A stretch of DNA of 64,000 nucleotides from Xylanibacter ruminicola (GCF_900142525.1 NZ_FRBD01000010.1:79256-143255), one strand, 5' to 3'. Positions 1 to 9,015 are shown, counted from the first letter of the stretch. A program made the numbers and translations. Notes: generated by a model from the sequence alone, not told the origin.

Positions 1-40
1 TGCAGGCTAAAGTATAAGAAAGAGTAAAATAAGTACATAC

Positions 41-616
41 ATGAACCAACTGGATATATGGATGCTTGCCATCGCATTGGCTATGGACTGCTTCACGGTA
101 TCAATCGTGAGTGGGGTGATAGTGCGTCGCTGGTTGTGGGGCATGATATTGCGCATAGCTTTCTTATTCGGATGGTTCCAAGCCATGATGCCACTTATTG
201 GATGGATGGCTACAAACCATTTTAGCGAACAACTGGAGTTTATTGATCACTGGATAGCCTTCGGACTGTTGGCCTTTATCGGAGGTAAGATGATTCGCGA
301 ATCGTTAGGACCAGAAGAAGAAAAACAATTCAATCCCAGAAATCTGAATACCCAATTGCTATTGGCTATTGCCACCAGCATAGATGCGCTAGCCATCGGA
401 ATATCTTTTGCCTGTACGGGCTACAGAGAAATCTCACAGATAGCCTATCCGCTATTTATCATCGGCTTGGTGTCGTTTCTGTTCAGTTTGTTGGGTTATC
501 TGCTAGGCGTAAGATTCGGCAGGTCGATAGCACGCAAGCTGAAACCAGAACTGCTTGGCGGTATCATACTGATTGCAATTGGTATAAAAATACTGATTAC
601 ACACATGTTTACATGA
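41..616 (+). CDS. mntP: Manganese efflux pump MntP family
   Basis: The 191-residue, very hydrophobic protein has about six membrane spans arranged as two related halves. Each half carries an Asp in a similar helix: Asp16 in AIALAMDCF and Asp115 in ATSIDALAIG. These match the paired acidic residues needed for Mn(II) export in the E. coli MntP family (DUF204). A charged loop at residues 86-103 separates the halves. The length is normal for the family. It lies 71 bp upstream of the ABC ATPase gene, which has its own promoter, so the two need not be co-transcribed. The substrate is inferred from the family only. No yybP-ykoY type Mn riboswitch could be judged because only 40 bases of leader are in the window. 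Confidence 0.88.
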   Translation: MNQLDIWMLAIALAMDCFTVSIVSGVIVRRWLWGMILRIAFLFGWFQAMMPLIGWMATNHFSEQLEFIDHWIAFGLLAFIGGKMIRESLGPEEEKQFNPRNLNTQLLLAIATSIDALAIGISFACTGYREISQIAYPLFIIGLVSFLFSLLGYLLGVRFGRSIARKLKPELLGGIILIAIGIKILITHMFT

Positions 617-654
617 TATTAATAGGTAAAAGGAAACTTTTTCCTCATTTTTCG

Positions 655-683
655 TTTTGATTTAAAACTTTTTATTATCTTTG
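655..683 (+). promoter_or_regulatory. Bacteroidetes-type promoter for the ABC ATPase gene
   Basis: A TTTTG at 655-659 (-33 type) is followed after 16 bases by TATCTTTG at 676-683 (-7 type). The last G lies only five bases before the ATG at 688, so the predicted transcript starts at or within a few bases of the start codon. Confidence 0.6.
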
Positions 684-687
684 CACC

Positions 688-1485
688 ATGAAGATGATGG
701 GCGAGACGATAGAACTGCACAATCTCAGCATTGGCTACCAGACAAAACACGGCGTAAGAACGGTAGCAACGGGCATAAACGGAACCATCAAGAGTGGTGA
801 ACTGACCTGTCTGCTGGGAGCTAATGGTGTAGGAAAATCTACTCTACTAAGAACCCTCTCTTCGTTTCAGCCCAAAACAGGCGGCGAGATCATGCTGGAG
901 GGATGTGAACTCTCAGAATACAGCGATAAACAGTTGAGCCGACTGATAGGAGTGGTGCTTACAGAGAAGCCTGACGTGAGGAATATGACCGTTCGCGAAC
1001 TGGTTAGTCTGGGCCGATCGCCTTACACTGGGTTTTGGGGAACTTATTCGAAAGAAGACCTACAGGTGGTAGACGAATCCATCGCGATGGTGGGCATAGA
1101 GGCGCTGAGTAAGCGTATGGTTCACACACTGAGCGACGGCGAACGACAGAAGGTGATGATAGCCAAGGCATTGGCACAACAGACACCAGTTATCTATCTT
1201 GACGAGCCAACGGCTTTTCTAGACTACCCCAGCAAAGTGGAGGTACTACAACTACTAAGTCGCATTAGCCGCGAGGCAGGAAAAGTGATATTCCTATCTA
1301 CCCACGATGTGGAGCTGGCCCTGCAAATGGCTGACACCATCTGGCTGATGACAAGCGGAGAGGCGATGGCAATAGGGTCGCCAAAAGCACTGGCAGAGCA
1401 AGGTGTATTGGGCAGATTCATTGAAAGAGACGGAATAAAGTTCGACGCAGAGTCGATGGCAATAAAAGTTACAAAGAGAATATAA
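688..1485 (+). CDS. ABC transporter ATP-binding protein, FecE/BtuD type (cobalamin or iron-complex uptake)
   Basis: A 265-residue nucleotide-binding subunit of the iron-siderophore/cobalamin importer class. The Walker A motif GANGVGKST is at residues 44-52, the signature LSDGE at 148-152, Walker B VIYLDEP at 168-174, and the H-loop His is in LSTHD. A vitamin B12 role is inferred because the next gene is CobD-like and a B12 riboswitch operon lies on the other side of that gene. The permease partner is not in the window. In-frame Met codons at 694 and 697 are alternative starts; the promoter -7 box ends five bases before 688. Confidence 0.85.
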   Translation: MKMMGETIELHNLSIGYQTKHGVRTVATGINGTIKSGELTCLLGANGVGKSTLLRTLSSFQPKTGGEIMLEGCELSEYSDKQLSRLIGVVLTEKPDVRNMTVRELVSLGRSPYTGFWGTYSKEDLQVVDESIAMVGIEALSKRMVHTLSDGERQKVMIAKALAQQTPVIYLDEPTAFLDYPSKVEVLQLLSRISREAGKVIFLSTHDVELALQMADTIWLMTSGEAMAIGSPKALAEQGVLGRFIERDGIKFDAESMAIKVTKRI

Positions 1486-1497
1486 TCTATTGAGCTT

Positions 1498-2532
1498 ATG
1501 ATTTACGGGCATGGTGATGAAATTTACCGCTACGGAGAAAAGGTAAAGATAAATTTCAGTTCGAACGTGTATAGTCAGGCCGACTACACCGAACTGAAAG
1601 AATATCTGATGCAACATTTCGATGTTGTGGGCCATTATCCTGAGCCCGATGCCCACACGCTGGAATGCATGATAGCCGAGAAGCTTGGCGTGAAGGAGAA
1701 TATGGTGATGGTGACAAGTGGAGCCAACGAAGCCATATATCTGGTAGCTCAATTATATAGGGGTTGGTCGTCAATCATACCGCAACCTACATTCAGCGAA
1801 TACGAGGATGCTTGCCGAATGTATAACCACATTATATCGTATGATGTGAAAGACGAGATGGATGTGTTGCCACAAGACCGTATCTACTGGATTTGTAATC
1901 CTAACAACCCAACAGGAAACGTTCTAGTTAAGGGTATGCTGAACCACATTGTGAGAAAGCATCCACGCTATCTGTATGTTATCGATCAGTCGTATGCAGA
2001 TTACACACAGGCGCCTATGTTAGAGCCAAAGGAGATGATGGATGTGTACAACCTGATGCTGATACACTCGCTCTCGAAGAAATACTGTATTCCAGGACTT
2101 CGCTTGGGTTATATCGTTGCCTCACCTATTATTATAGGCAGACTGAAACATATACGCCAGCCTTGGACTATCAATGCTTTTGCCATAGAGGCTGGAAAGT
2201 ATCTGATAAGCGAAGGAAAACAGATGATTACAGACTTGAAGGGATATTTGGCTGAGGCCCAGAGATTGCGACAGAATCTGGAAGCCATAGATGGCTTGAA
2301 GGTGATGAAGACCGACACTAATTTTATGCTGGTAAGCATTAACCAAGGCACATCGATGGAACTGAAGCGATGGCTCATAGATAACTATGGCATATTGATT
2401 CGCGATGCATCGAACATTCGCGGACTTGACGATAACTACTTCCGTGTTACCGCCCAGACACCAGAAGAGGATGATCAACTAGTTGAGGCGCTAACAGAGT
2501 ATGTTGGTCATTTGATTGAAACTAGTGATTAA
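1498..2532 (+). CDS. cobD: CobD-like PLP-dependent aminotransferase (threonine-phosphate decarboxylase)
   Basis: A 344-residue fold-type I PLP enzyme of the histidinol-phosphate aminotransferase/CobD group. The N-terminal GHGDEIY followed by NFSSN is typical of CobD. NPNNPTG is at 134-140, the cofactor-binding Asp is in VIDQSYADY, and the Schiff-base Lys is about Lys194 in SLSKKY, followed by GLRLGY. CobD makes (R)-1-amino-2-propanol phosphate, the linker of the lower cobalamin loop. It starts 12 bases after the ATPase stop, so the two form an operon. Its 3' end overlaps the convergent BtuF-like gene by 11 bp. Histidinol-phosphate aminotransferase is the alternative, but the B12 context favours CobD. 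Confidence 0.78.
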   Translation: MIYGHGDEIYRYGEKVKINFSSNVYSQADYTELKEYLMQHFDVVGHYPEPDAHTLECMIAEKLGVKENMVMVTSGANEAIYLVAQLYRGWSSIIPQPTFSEYEDACRMYNHIISYDVKDEMDVLPQDRIYWICNPNNPTGNVLVKGMLNHIVRKHPRYLYVIDQSYADYTQAPMLEPKEMMDVYNLMLIHSLSKKYCIPGLRLGYIVASPIIIGRLKHIRQPWTINAFAIEAGKYLISEGKQMITDLKGYLAEAQRLRQNLEAIDGLKVMKTDTNFMLVSINQGTSMELKRWLIDNYGILIRDASNIRGLDDNYFRVTAQTPEEDDQLVEALTEYVGHLIETSD

Positions 2533-3646
2533 CCTTCTTGTAATAGCGTAGAGGTGCCAATCCCTGAATCTCCGGATGGAAAATCTGAATAAAGTCGTTT
2601 AACAACCGTTCTGGGTGGAATGGTGATTCTTCGTAGAATGGCGACCGTTCTACATCGCAACCGTATACCTCTTTATGATTATATGCTTTGAACTGATTAT
2701 AGCCATGATGTTCGCTGGCGAGTTCGCCAAAAGTGATGTCATGATTGCTGCTATATCTGAAAAGCCAAATATCTGATTCGCCAGCACGCTCTAAAACCGT
2801 TTCGAAAGGTAACGAAATCGAACCACTATGCTCATCGTCGGCCCAAGGGTATTGAGCGTTGGCATCTTTTATCATCTGGCCAATAGTGCTCTTGCCAGCA
2901 GGAACATACCAAACGCTGCCGGTAACCTTATCTAATAATACCGAAGGGCTGGTTTGGGCTTTTGCTGCCAAATCCTTGAGGTGATGATAGTTCTTATCAA
3001 CCGCTTGGAACAAACTATCAGCCCTCTGCTCGCAACCAAACAGCATTCCATAGAATCGCAGCCATTCGGCACGTGCCAATGGCGATATTTCCATATAGTC
3101 GGCACACTCTATGATAGGTATGTTGATGTCGTCGAGTTTACCATATCCGCCACTATTTTCAAAAGGCGATAGGAATAGGGCGTCAGGATGTTCATCGATA
3201 ATTTTCTCTATCACAGGACTCATGCCGTCGCCCACATCGGTGATATGGCCTTGGGCTACCTGTTGCTGAATCCAGGGAATCTTAATATACTTCAGATCGG
3301 CCACGCCTGAAATGCAATCCTGCTTGCCAAACTCCATCAGCATGGCGCAATGAACTGTGGTAAACATCACAGCTTGTTTTAATGGTGTACGGACTACTGT
3401 ACCACTAGGTAAGTGCTGAGGCACCTCTTTATCAGCAGGCACCAACACATAGCGATGCAGAGTCATTCCCTCTTTCCAGGGATTCTTGATGGTTGCTATA
3501 GAATAGCCGTTGTGCTTAACAACGCTAATCTGAGTGGCATATTTAAAAGCGACAGTATCGCCCCCAGCCTGCGATGAGGAGGTATTCTTGCCTCCTCCGC
3601 AGGCTGCGAGCAATACTGCCAGAATAATAAGATGAATGTACTTCAT
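2522..3646 (-). CDS. BtuF/FepB-like periplasmic binding lipoprotein
   Basis: A 374-residue lipoprotein with a signal peptide ending in the lipobox LLAAC (Cys16), a low-complexity linker, then a two-lobed binding-protein domain (Peripla_BP_2 type). Family hallmarks include the KQDCISGVAD and DALFLSP segments and the C-terminal HPE-LLNDFIQIFHPE. Such proteins deliver cobalamin, haem or siderophores to a BtuCD/FecCD permease. It is the last gene of the riboswitch-led operon and its start codon overlaps the stop of the DUF4465 gene. Cobalamin is the most likely ligand by context; the sequence alone cannot tell cobalamin from an iron complex. Confidence 0.82.
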   Translation of the reverse strand: MKYIHLIILAVLLAACGGGKNTSSSQAGGDTVAFKYATQISVVKHNGYSIATIKNPWKEGMTLHRYVLVPADKEVPQHLPSGTVVRTPLKQAVMFTTVHCAMLMEFGKQDCISGVADLKYIKIPWIQQQVAQGHITDVGDGMSPVIEKIIDEHPDALFLSPFENSGGYGKLDDINIPIIECADYMEISPLARAEWLRFYGMLFGCEQRADSLFQAVDKNYHHLKDLAAKAQTSPSVLLDKVTGSVWYVPAGKSTIGQMIKDANAQYPWADDEHSGSISLPFETVLERAGESDIWLFRYSSNHDITFGELASEHHGYNQFKAYNHKEVYGCDVERSPFYEESPFHPERLLNDFIQIFHPEIQGLAPLRYYKKVNH

Positions 3647-4410
3647 TAATATTCAATCTCGATATCGTCGATACAAATGTATATTGGAGTTGTTGGGCCC
3701 AAGTCGTTCTTCTTCGAACTCTCAAAGTTAAATGAGATGCTCTTTAGGTTTTTAAATGCATCTACTCCACTCAGGTCGCAGTACTTCCACTCCTTTACAT
3801 AGTCACCATCTTTGGCAAGATCGATATCATAGCGTGCACCACTAAGACCCTCGACTGGAGTTGGATAAAGAACACACTTAAAATAGTCGGTTGGGCCAAA
3901 ATTACCTGGGCTAATTCCGTCGCCATTGAGGATTGCATCAACAACCCATGAAGAGTTTGTGTACCAGAATCCCTTTAAGGTTGCTCCATTCAGATCAATT
4001 GTTTCTCCATAGGTCTGAACAACACAGAAATTATTTCCACCATGAGCTGTTCCTGTAATGTTATTGAACTGATCTGGCATTCCTGCGGGAGTGTAATCGC
4101 CCATGGTAAAGCCTTTTTCTGTACGGTTAGAAATGGCATATCCTGTCCAATAAGAAACACCATACATGGTGTTGAAGGAAACGCCATTCTCATTATATGT
4201 GCAAGGATAAGCAGTACCATAACCGGTATCAATACCATTTTCGTTAACTTCGCCACACCAGAAACCTTTGTCATTAAGAGTCTGGTTTTCAAAGGTTATA
4301 ACAGCGGTTTTCTTTTCATTTACTGGATTGTCATCTTTAGAACAAGAGGTGAATGACAATGCAAAACCACACACGAGGACTGATAGTCCAAATAATTTGT
4401 TTGTTTTCAT
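3646..4410 (-). CDS. DUF4465 lipoprotein in the B12 uptake operon
   Basis: A 254-residue lipoprotein: signal peptide with lipobox FTSC, then a single beta-rich domain starting at AVITFENQTL. The pattern of aromatic and Gly residues (GFWYTNSSW, ICIDDIEIEY at the C-terminus) matches DUF4465, a Bacteroidetes family often found beside TonB-dependent receptors. The function is unknown. The position between the surface protein and the BtuF-like gene suggests a cell-surface accessory role in cobalamin capture, which is inference. It has a 30-bp gap from the upstream gene and overlaps the downstream one. Confidence 0.75.
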   Translation of the reverse strand: MKTNKLFGLSVLVCGFALSFTSCSKDDNPVNEKKTAVITFENQTLNDKGFWCGEVNENGIDTGYGTAYPCTYNENGVSFNTMYGVSYWTGYAISNRTEKGFTMGDYTPAGMPDQFNNITGTAHGGNNFCVVQTYGETIDLNGATLKGFWYTNSSWVVDAILNGDGISPGNFGPTDYFKCVLYPTPVEGLSGARYDIDLAKDGDYVKEWKYCDLSGVDAFKNLKSISFNFESSKKNDLGPTTPIYICIDDIEIEY

Positions 4411-4440
4411 AACTTTTTTGTTTTAAGTAAATAATAAGAG

Positions 4441-5565
4441 TTATTTAATAATCCATTTCTTTTTGTTCCGAATATAAATGCCCTTTTTGGTTTTATAAAC
4501 CCTTCTACCTTGTAGGTCATAGAGAGGCTGAGACTTGTTGGCATCGCCTTCGATAGATTGAATACCCGAGAGAGCATTCTTAATGGCGTCGATAGAGGCA
4601 TCAAGATGAATGTCTTCTGCACATTGTATCTCTGTAGAAGTTTCTCCCCACCAATTGGGTGCTGGGCATTTTTGGTTGAGACCAGTGTATACTCTGACAA
4701 AGTCGATAAAGTCCAGATTCACAGGTTGACGATTCTCGTCGACAGCCCAAGAGATATCTATGCCACAACCCTCATAGTTCCATGAGTTTGCATCAGACTT
4801 ATCTGTCCAGTTCGAGAGGTTGTCTGCATAGCCATAGCGGAATCCAACTAGCACATAGTACCATTGACTCCAACTACGTTCAACAGTTTCTGAGAGGTCA
4901 ATCATGTTATCTGGCAGCCTTGTTCCTTTAAAGGTCAGTCCGTCGGGTAACCATAAAGGATAATATTCTTGATTATGATTGTCGTATCCATATAGTCTGT
5001 CGATAGTGCCACTATTACCTCGATTATCTGTCCAAGGGATATTGTCCATAGGGTTCTGATGATATACAACCTCATAAGTATAATCTACTTTTCCAATGCT
5101 GTCAATATCGCAACTACCACTAATCTCATACCAAGGATCATCAGGTTTTCCGTTTCCATTAATATCCTTTGAGACCATTACAATGCCAGCTTCGTTCATT
5201 CCACCAAACACTTGGTTAGTCATTTCCTGATAGGCATTGCCCCATATGGCAAAATCGCGCTGATTAGGAATATTTGCTATAGAGTGATCAAAATGGAAGG
5301 TAATATAGCCTCCCCATCCTCCAAGTGAAATAAGGTGGGTATTATAGTAGTCGCCTGCAATTCTTTCTGTGCACTTCTGGGCCATTTTCTCAGGTGTGTC
5401 GCCTTCTTCGTATTCAGGTATTACATTCACCCATTGTCCTGGGGCTGGGCGGTATTCGTCAACGGCCTGGATGTATTTGGAGTGCACAGATACATCGTCC
5501 ATGCGCTGGGCGCTGGTATTAATGGTAGCAATTGCCAGTATTAATAGTAACAATATTTTCTTCAT
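4441..5565 (-). CDS. Exported surface protein of the B12 uptake operon
   Basis: A 374-residue protein with a Sec signal peptide cut near NTSAQ and no lipobox. The middle is rich in Trp, Tyr and Asp (for example SLGGWGGYITFHFDHS, and NGNGKPDDPW that looks like a calcium-binding loop). The end has the pattern LYDLQGRRVYKTKKGIYI, a short C-terminal domain common on exported Prevotella proteins and similar to sorting tails. Related proteins beside Bacteroidetes btuB genes are often annotated as PKD or cell-surface proteins. It overlaps the BtuG-like gene by 4 bp. The role in B12 capture is inferred from the operon. Confidence 0.65.
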   Translation of the reverse strand: MKKILLLLILAIATINTSAQRMDDVSVHSKYIQAVDEYRPAPGQWVNVIPEYEEGDTPEKMAQKCTERIAGDYYNTHLISLGGWGGYITFHFDHSIANIPNQRDFAIWGNAYQEMTNQVFGGMNEAGIVMVSKDINGNGKPDDPWYEISGSCDIDSIGKVDYTYEVVYHQNPMDNIPWTDNRGNSGTIDRLYGYDNHNQEYYPLWLPDGLTFKGTRLPDNMIDLSETVERSWSQWYYVLVGFRYGYADNLSNWTDKSDANSWNYEGCGIDISWAVDENRQPVNLDFIDFVRVYTGLNQKCPAPNWWGETSTEIQCAEDIHLDASIDAIKNALSGIQSIEGDANKSQPLYDLQGRRVYKTKKGIYIRNKKKWIIK

Positions 5566-6734
5566 CTCTTCTCTGTTTTAAATAAAAACGCTGCGTGTGC
5601 TGGGATATCGCCTGTCTTGACCTTCCAGTCGAAAGTGCCATCGGGCAGGAAATGCAGCAACTCGCCACTTGATACATAGTCTTTTGCATCCATCAGATAG
5701 AAATCGCGATGAATGGGGTTCACGATGATGCCATAAGGCGTACGAATCTTGTTTATCTCTGGCGCATCAGACAGACTGGTACTTACAATCTGGTGAGTGC
5801 GCACATTGATGATACCATAGGTGATGGTATTTTTCTTTGTGACCTCACTCCACTGACTACCATAAAAATAGAGTGAATCGCCAACGATACAGAGATCGCT
5901 AACTGGTTGTTCAAGATGCCCGCCAACTGTCATCTTTCCATCAAAATCGGTTTTTAGCCAGTAGATACTCGACTCTTCATTCATATAGTTACCACGAGCC
6001 GTAACCCATAGTTGGTTGTACTTATCGACTTTTACGTGGTGCAGATTGGGGGCAACAACAATCTTTTCTGTCTCCTTCATCGTTGGCAGGTCAATCACGC
6101 TTACTGTACTTTCGTAGCCTTGTCCAGTCATACCCTGATAGCCTCCACTATTGGCCACATATAGTTTATGATCGATAATGGCCATCTCCTCAGGCTGATA
6201 TCCCACAGAACAAGAATCAACCTTCTGTAGTGTTAGGGTGTCGACCTTATAAACGCTGCCTAAAGGACTACTGCTGCCACTATACACAGAACCTACATAC
6301 GATGATACATAAGCATACTGATCCTTAAATGTTACGTATCTACAATTGGGGATATCGACCTTGCCAATTCTGAAAGCACTGTCAGCTGTAGCTACCTCTA
6401 CCTTGTTAGAGCAGTTGATGACCAGCCATAAGCGTGAACCATAAATCTGGCAATCGTTACCAACATCGCCTAACGCCATGACTGTATTGGGGTTGCGATC
6501 GGTGTAGATGTTCCTGTAATAATGTACAGTTTCATCTTTACCAGAAAGGTCGAGATAGTCGAGTGAAGATTTGTTGGAGCCCATGTTGCCCTCGTTAAGC
6601 AGATACATACCGATAATCTCGCTCTTGGTGGTCTTTCCGCCAGTATCGATATCCTCCATTGGCACTATCATCACATCCTGGCGACATGATGCAAGTACAC
6701 AAAGGGTCAATATGTAATATACCAGGTGCTTCAT
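5562..6734 (-). CDS. btuG: BtuG-like DUF5074 beta-propeller lipoprotein (surface cobalamin binder)
   Basis: A 390-residue lipoprotein (lipobox LASC at about residue 17) built of YncE/DUF5074-type propeller blades, each with a pattern like LYVANSGGY or LWVTARGNY. In Bacteroides thetaiotaomicron, BtuG is a seven-bladed surface lipoprotein that binds B12 very tightly and forms a lid on BtuB. This gene has the same fold type, lipid anchor and position: it directly follows the btuB-like gene with a 4-bp ATGA overlap, under a cobalamin riboswitch. The symbol is assigned from domain plus context. Ligand residues cannot be judged by eye. Confidence 0.8.
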   Translation of the reverse strand: MKHLVYYILTLCVLASCRQDVMIVPMEDIDTGGKTTKSEIIGMYLLNEGNMGSNKSSLDYLDLSGKDETVHYYRNIYTDRNPNTVMALGDVGNDCQIYGSRLWLVINCSNKVEVATADSAFRIGKVDIPNCRYVTFKDQYAYVSSYVGSVYSGSSSPLGSVYKVDTLTLQKVDSCSVGYQPEEMAIIDHKLYVANSGGYQGMTGQGYESTVSVIDLPTMKETEKIVVAPNLHHVKVDKYNQLWVTARGNYMNEESSIYWLKTDFDGKMTVGGHLEQPVSDLCIVGDSLYFYGSQWSEVTKKNTITYGIINVRTHQIVSTSLSDAPEINKIRTPYGIIVNPIHRDFYLMDAKDYVSSGELLHFLPDGTFDWKVKTGDIPAHAAFLFKTEKR

Positions 6735-8800
6735 ATCTCAATGCTTAATGTTAGTGCATAATTCCTACCAGGCATGGGATAGTTGACAATGACCTCGTAG
6801 TCTTGACCAAACACGTTATTAACATCTAACTGGGCCTTGCATAGCGCCTTGTTCCATTGGAAACGATAGATAAGGCTCAGGTCGCTGGTGTACCAAGGCT
6901 CCATGTGATTATAAATAATGTTCTCTCGCTCGTCATAGCGTTCGCCTGCATAGATAAACGAGTAATTGAAATTCCAATTCTTATAGTTCAGGCCTACGAT
7001 AGCTGAGCCAGAGTGCCAAGGAATATATGGAATCTGGTGCTTATAATAAGATGTGGTAGGATCTGTTACGTCGCGAGCATCCTGATAAGTGTACTGGGCA
7101 CGGGTGGTAGCTATAAGATCTGTACCAATCTTGAAATCGGCCTCGGCCTCAACATCGATACCCTTGATGTGTACTTCGCCCAAATTAAGCATGGTCCAAC
7201 GGAACTGTTGTCCCTTGGGGTAGGCCACAATCTTATCGTGCACGGTGTTATAATAGGCATCGAAATGCATCTCAGCGTGACGGATGATGCCATGCTCAAA
7301 ATGCTTGTTGAGCGCAAAACCTGCATCGTACTGCAGAGCACTTTCAGGCACAAGATTAGCATTGCCCATATCCGTATAATACAGGTCGTTAAAGGTTGGC
7401 ATGCGGAAACTCTTCTTGACATATGCTCGCATAGAGAAGAACGTTCCTCTGAAGGGATATACGTTTACAAATAGAGCTGGAGTGAGTTTTGAAATAGAAT
7501 TGCTGGTATTCATTCCAGCGAATTCTCCTCTACGATGCGTCTTGTCATGAATAAAGGTTGCTAAGATGGAACCTTGCGCTTTTAAGTGCTTATAGTCGAT
7601 AGCTGTAGCCAAACTAACGAGGTTTGAAATTCGCGTTGGGTAGGCAAAGTTATAGATATCGGCATCCAACTTATTCCACTTAAAGTCGTAACTAACTGAT
7701 GCGCTCCAATTAGGCAACAGTTCAAGTACATTAGCAGTAGAGAGATAGAATTCTTGCTGCTTATATCGATTATCAACAGGCAACTGGGTAGTATCCTTAT
7801 TTACATAATGAGTATTGTAATAAGCATACTTGGCCAACCACCGGGTACTAAAGCCTTCGCCAATATTCTTATTGTAGTCGGCCTGAACAAAAGTATTCAG
7901 GTCTTGTTGGCGTTCGCCTCTACGCCACACATTATTAACGATGGCTCCAGGAATACCTCGTGCAGAGTTGTAGAGATAGGCCTTGAGTTGCCATCCGCCT
8001 TGATCTAGTCGCCCATGCAGATTTGCCTCAATACGCTCAGCGTGGATATCGCCATTCTGTCGGACTGCTGTTGTATCCCATGCTGTCTCGCCATTAGGAT
8101 AGCAACGCTTGTAATGGAACTTATACTTTCCGCTAGCCGTCAAGAAACCTGCACTAACCGATGAACTTAATACATCAGACAATCGCTGTTCCCAGAGAGT
8201 AGAAAAGCGGAACATATCGCTCGAACCATATTGCGTTTTAAATCGCAAATTAGTATTCTCGTAGCCCCGCGCCCCCGCGCCCCCGTACCTTCGAAACTCC
8301 GGCACCTTTGTACGGATGTAGATGGCTCCAGCATTACCAAAATCGCTGGCTGGTTGGAAGATGGCACTCTTCTGTCCGTTATAAAGTGTAATCTCCTCTA
8401 CGTTATCGAGCGAGAACTGCCCTAAGTCTATCTGTCCGTTCTGAGCATTTCCTAATTGCACGCCATCGTAGCTAATGCCTAAGTGGTGTGTTCCCATTGA
8501 ACGGATGTTTACGGTTTTTATTCCGCCTACTCCACCATAATCCTTCAATTGGATACCAGAAAAGTAACGCAATGCATCAGCTACAGAGTGGGTATTCAAT
8601 TGCTCAAGCAGCTCTCCATTCAGCTTCTGACTTGGCACAACTTCTCGCATGGCTGGGCGCGACACAACAACTATCTCACGTATGTGGTATACGGAGTCAC
8701 GCTCGACGAAGTCGCTTCGCTTGTCGAAGAACTTGCTTTGTGCTACGACTGACATAGCTACCACACAAGTCAATGCCAATGTGCTGATTCTCTTCATCAT
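6731..8800 (-). CDS. btuB: BtuB-like TonB-dependent cobalamin receptor
   Basis: A 689-residue outer-membrane receptor: signal peptide ending near VVAQS, a TonB-box-like segment (IREIVVVSRP), a plug domain of about residues 50-165, then a 22-strand barrel ending in an aromatic-rich terminus (NYALTLSIEI). It imports cobalamin across the outer membrane using TonB energy. It is first in an operon headed by a cobalamin riboswitch. Two segments look inserted: a repeat-derived stretch just after the signal peptide (FFDKRSDFVERDS) and a GC-rich one encoding GGAGARG near residue 175. The alternative start at the second Met is equally possible. Confidence 0.88.
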   Translation of the reverse strand: MMKRISTLALTCVVAMSVVAQSKFFDKRSDFVERDSVYHIREIVVVSRPAMREVVPSQKLNGELLEQLNTHSVADALRYFSGIQLKDYGGVGGIKTVNIRSMGTHHLGISYDGVQLGNAQNGQIDLGQFSLDNVEEITLYNGQKSAIFQPASDFGNAGAIYIRTKVPEFRRYGGAGARGYENTNLRFKTQYGSSDMFRFSTLWEQRLSDVLSSSVSAGFLTASGKYKFHYKRCYPNGETAWDTTAVRQNGDIHAERIEANLHGRLDQGGWQLKAYLYNSARGIPGAIVNNVWRRGERQQDLNTFVQADYNKNIGEGFSTRWLAKYAYYNTHYVNKDTTQLPVDNRYKQQEFYLSTANVLELLPNWSASVSYDFKWNKLDADIYNFAYPTRISNLVSLATAIDYKHLKAQGSILATFIHDKTHRRGEFAGMNTSNSISKLTPALFVNVYPFRGTFFSMRAYVKKSFRMPTFNDLYYTDMGNANLVPESALQYDAGFALNKHFEHGIIRHAEMHFDAYYNTVHDKIVAYPKGQQFRWTMLNLGEVHIKGIDVEAEADFKIGTDLIATTRAQYTYQDARDVTDPTTSYYKHQIPYIPWHSGSAIVGLNYKNWNFNYSFIYAGERYDERENIIYNHMEPWYTSDLSLIYRFQWNKALCKAQLDVNNVFGQDYEVIVNYPMPGRNYALTLSIEI
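8265..8286. repeat. GC-rich tandem repeat inside btuB
   Basis: About 2.5 copies of an 8-base C-rich unit (CGCGCCCC or CCCGCGCC), far richer in GC than the flanking gene. It stays in frame and encodes Gly/Ala/Arg (GGAGARG). Confidence 0.65.
8697..8730 (-). repeat. Short palindromic-type repeat inserted in frame in btuB
   Basis: Read on the minus strand this contains TTCTTCGACAAGCGAAGCG, identical over 19 bases to a segment at 48053-48071 inside a GH92 gene and related to one at 29975-30013. It encodes part of FFDKRSDFVERDS just after the BtuB signal peptide. Confidence 0.6.
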
Positions 8801-8849
8801 TTATGGCTCGCTGAAATAGCCTAACCCCAGAGGCTTGTAAACAGCATCG

Positions 8850-9012
8850 AAAAATCGGCAGGTCTTCTGACTTATCGTCTGGCCACAAACGTCTTCCCGA
8901 TTAAATCAGTGACTTACGTGTTTGCGCCTTAAAGGGCGATTTACAGCAGCGGGACTGTTCAGGATTTCCACCTGATTCCCTATTAATCACCTAAAGGTGA
9001 ACCGATTACTGC
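8850..9012 (-). promoter_or_regulatory. Cobalamin riboswitch (adenosylcobalamin class)
   Basis: On the minus strand, in order: a P1 arm near 9005, the GGGAATCAGGTGGAAATCC core at 8980-8962, the CCCGCTGCTGT element, and the B12 box AGTCAGAAGACCTGCC near 8872-8857. The end closes again with AATCGG. This is the classic layout of the Rfam cobalamin element. It sits about 50 bases before the btuB start, so bound cobalamin is expected to shut off the whole uptake operon, probably at translation initiation, since no U-tract terminator is visible. Confidence 0.93.
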
Positions 9013-9015
9013 GTG

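Noticed and set aside
5562..6734. Quinoprotein or YncE DNA-binding function
   Set aside because: The lipobox, riboswitch and btuB overlap favour a BtuG role over other YncE-like roles.
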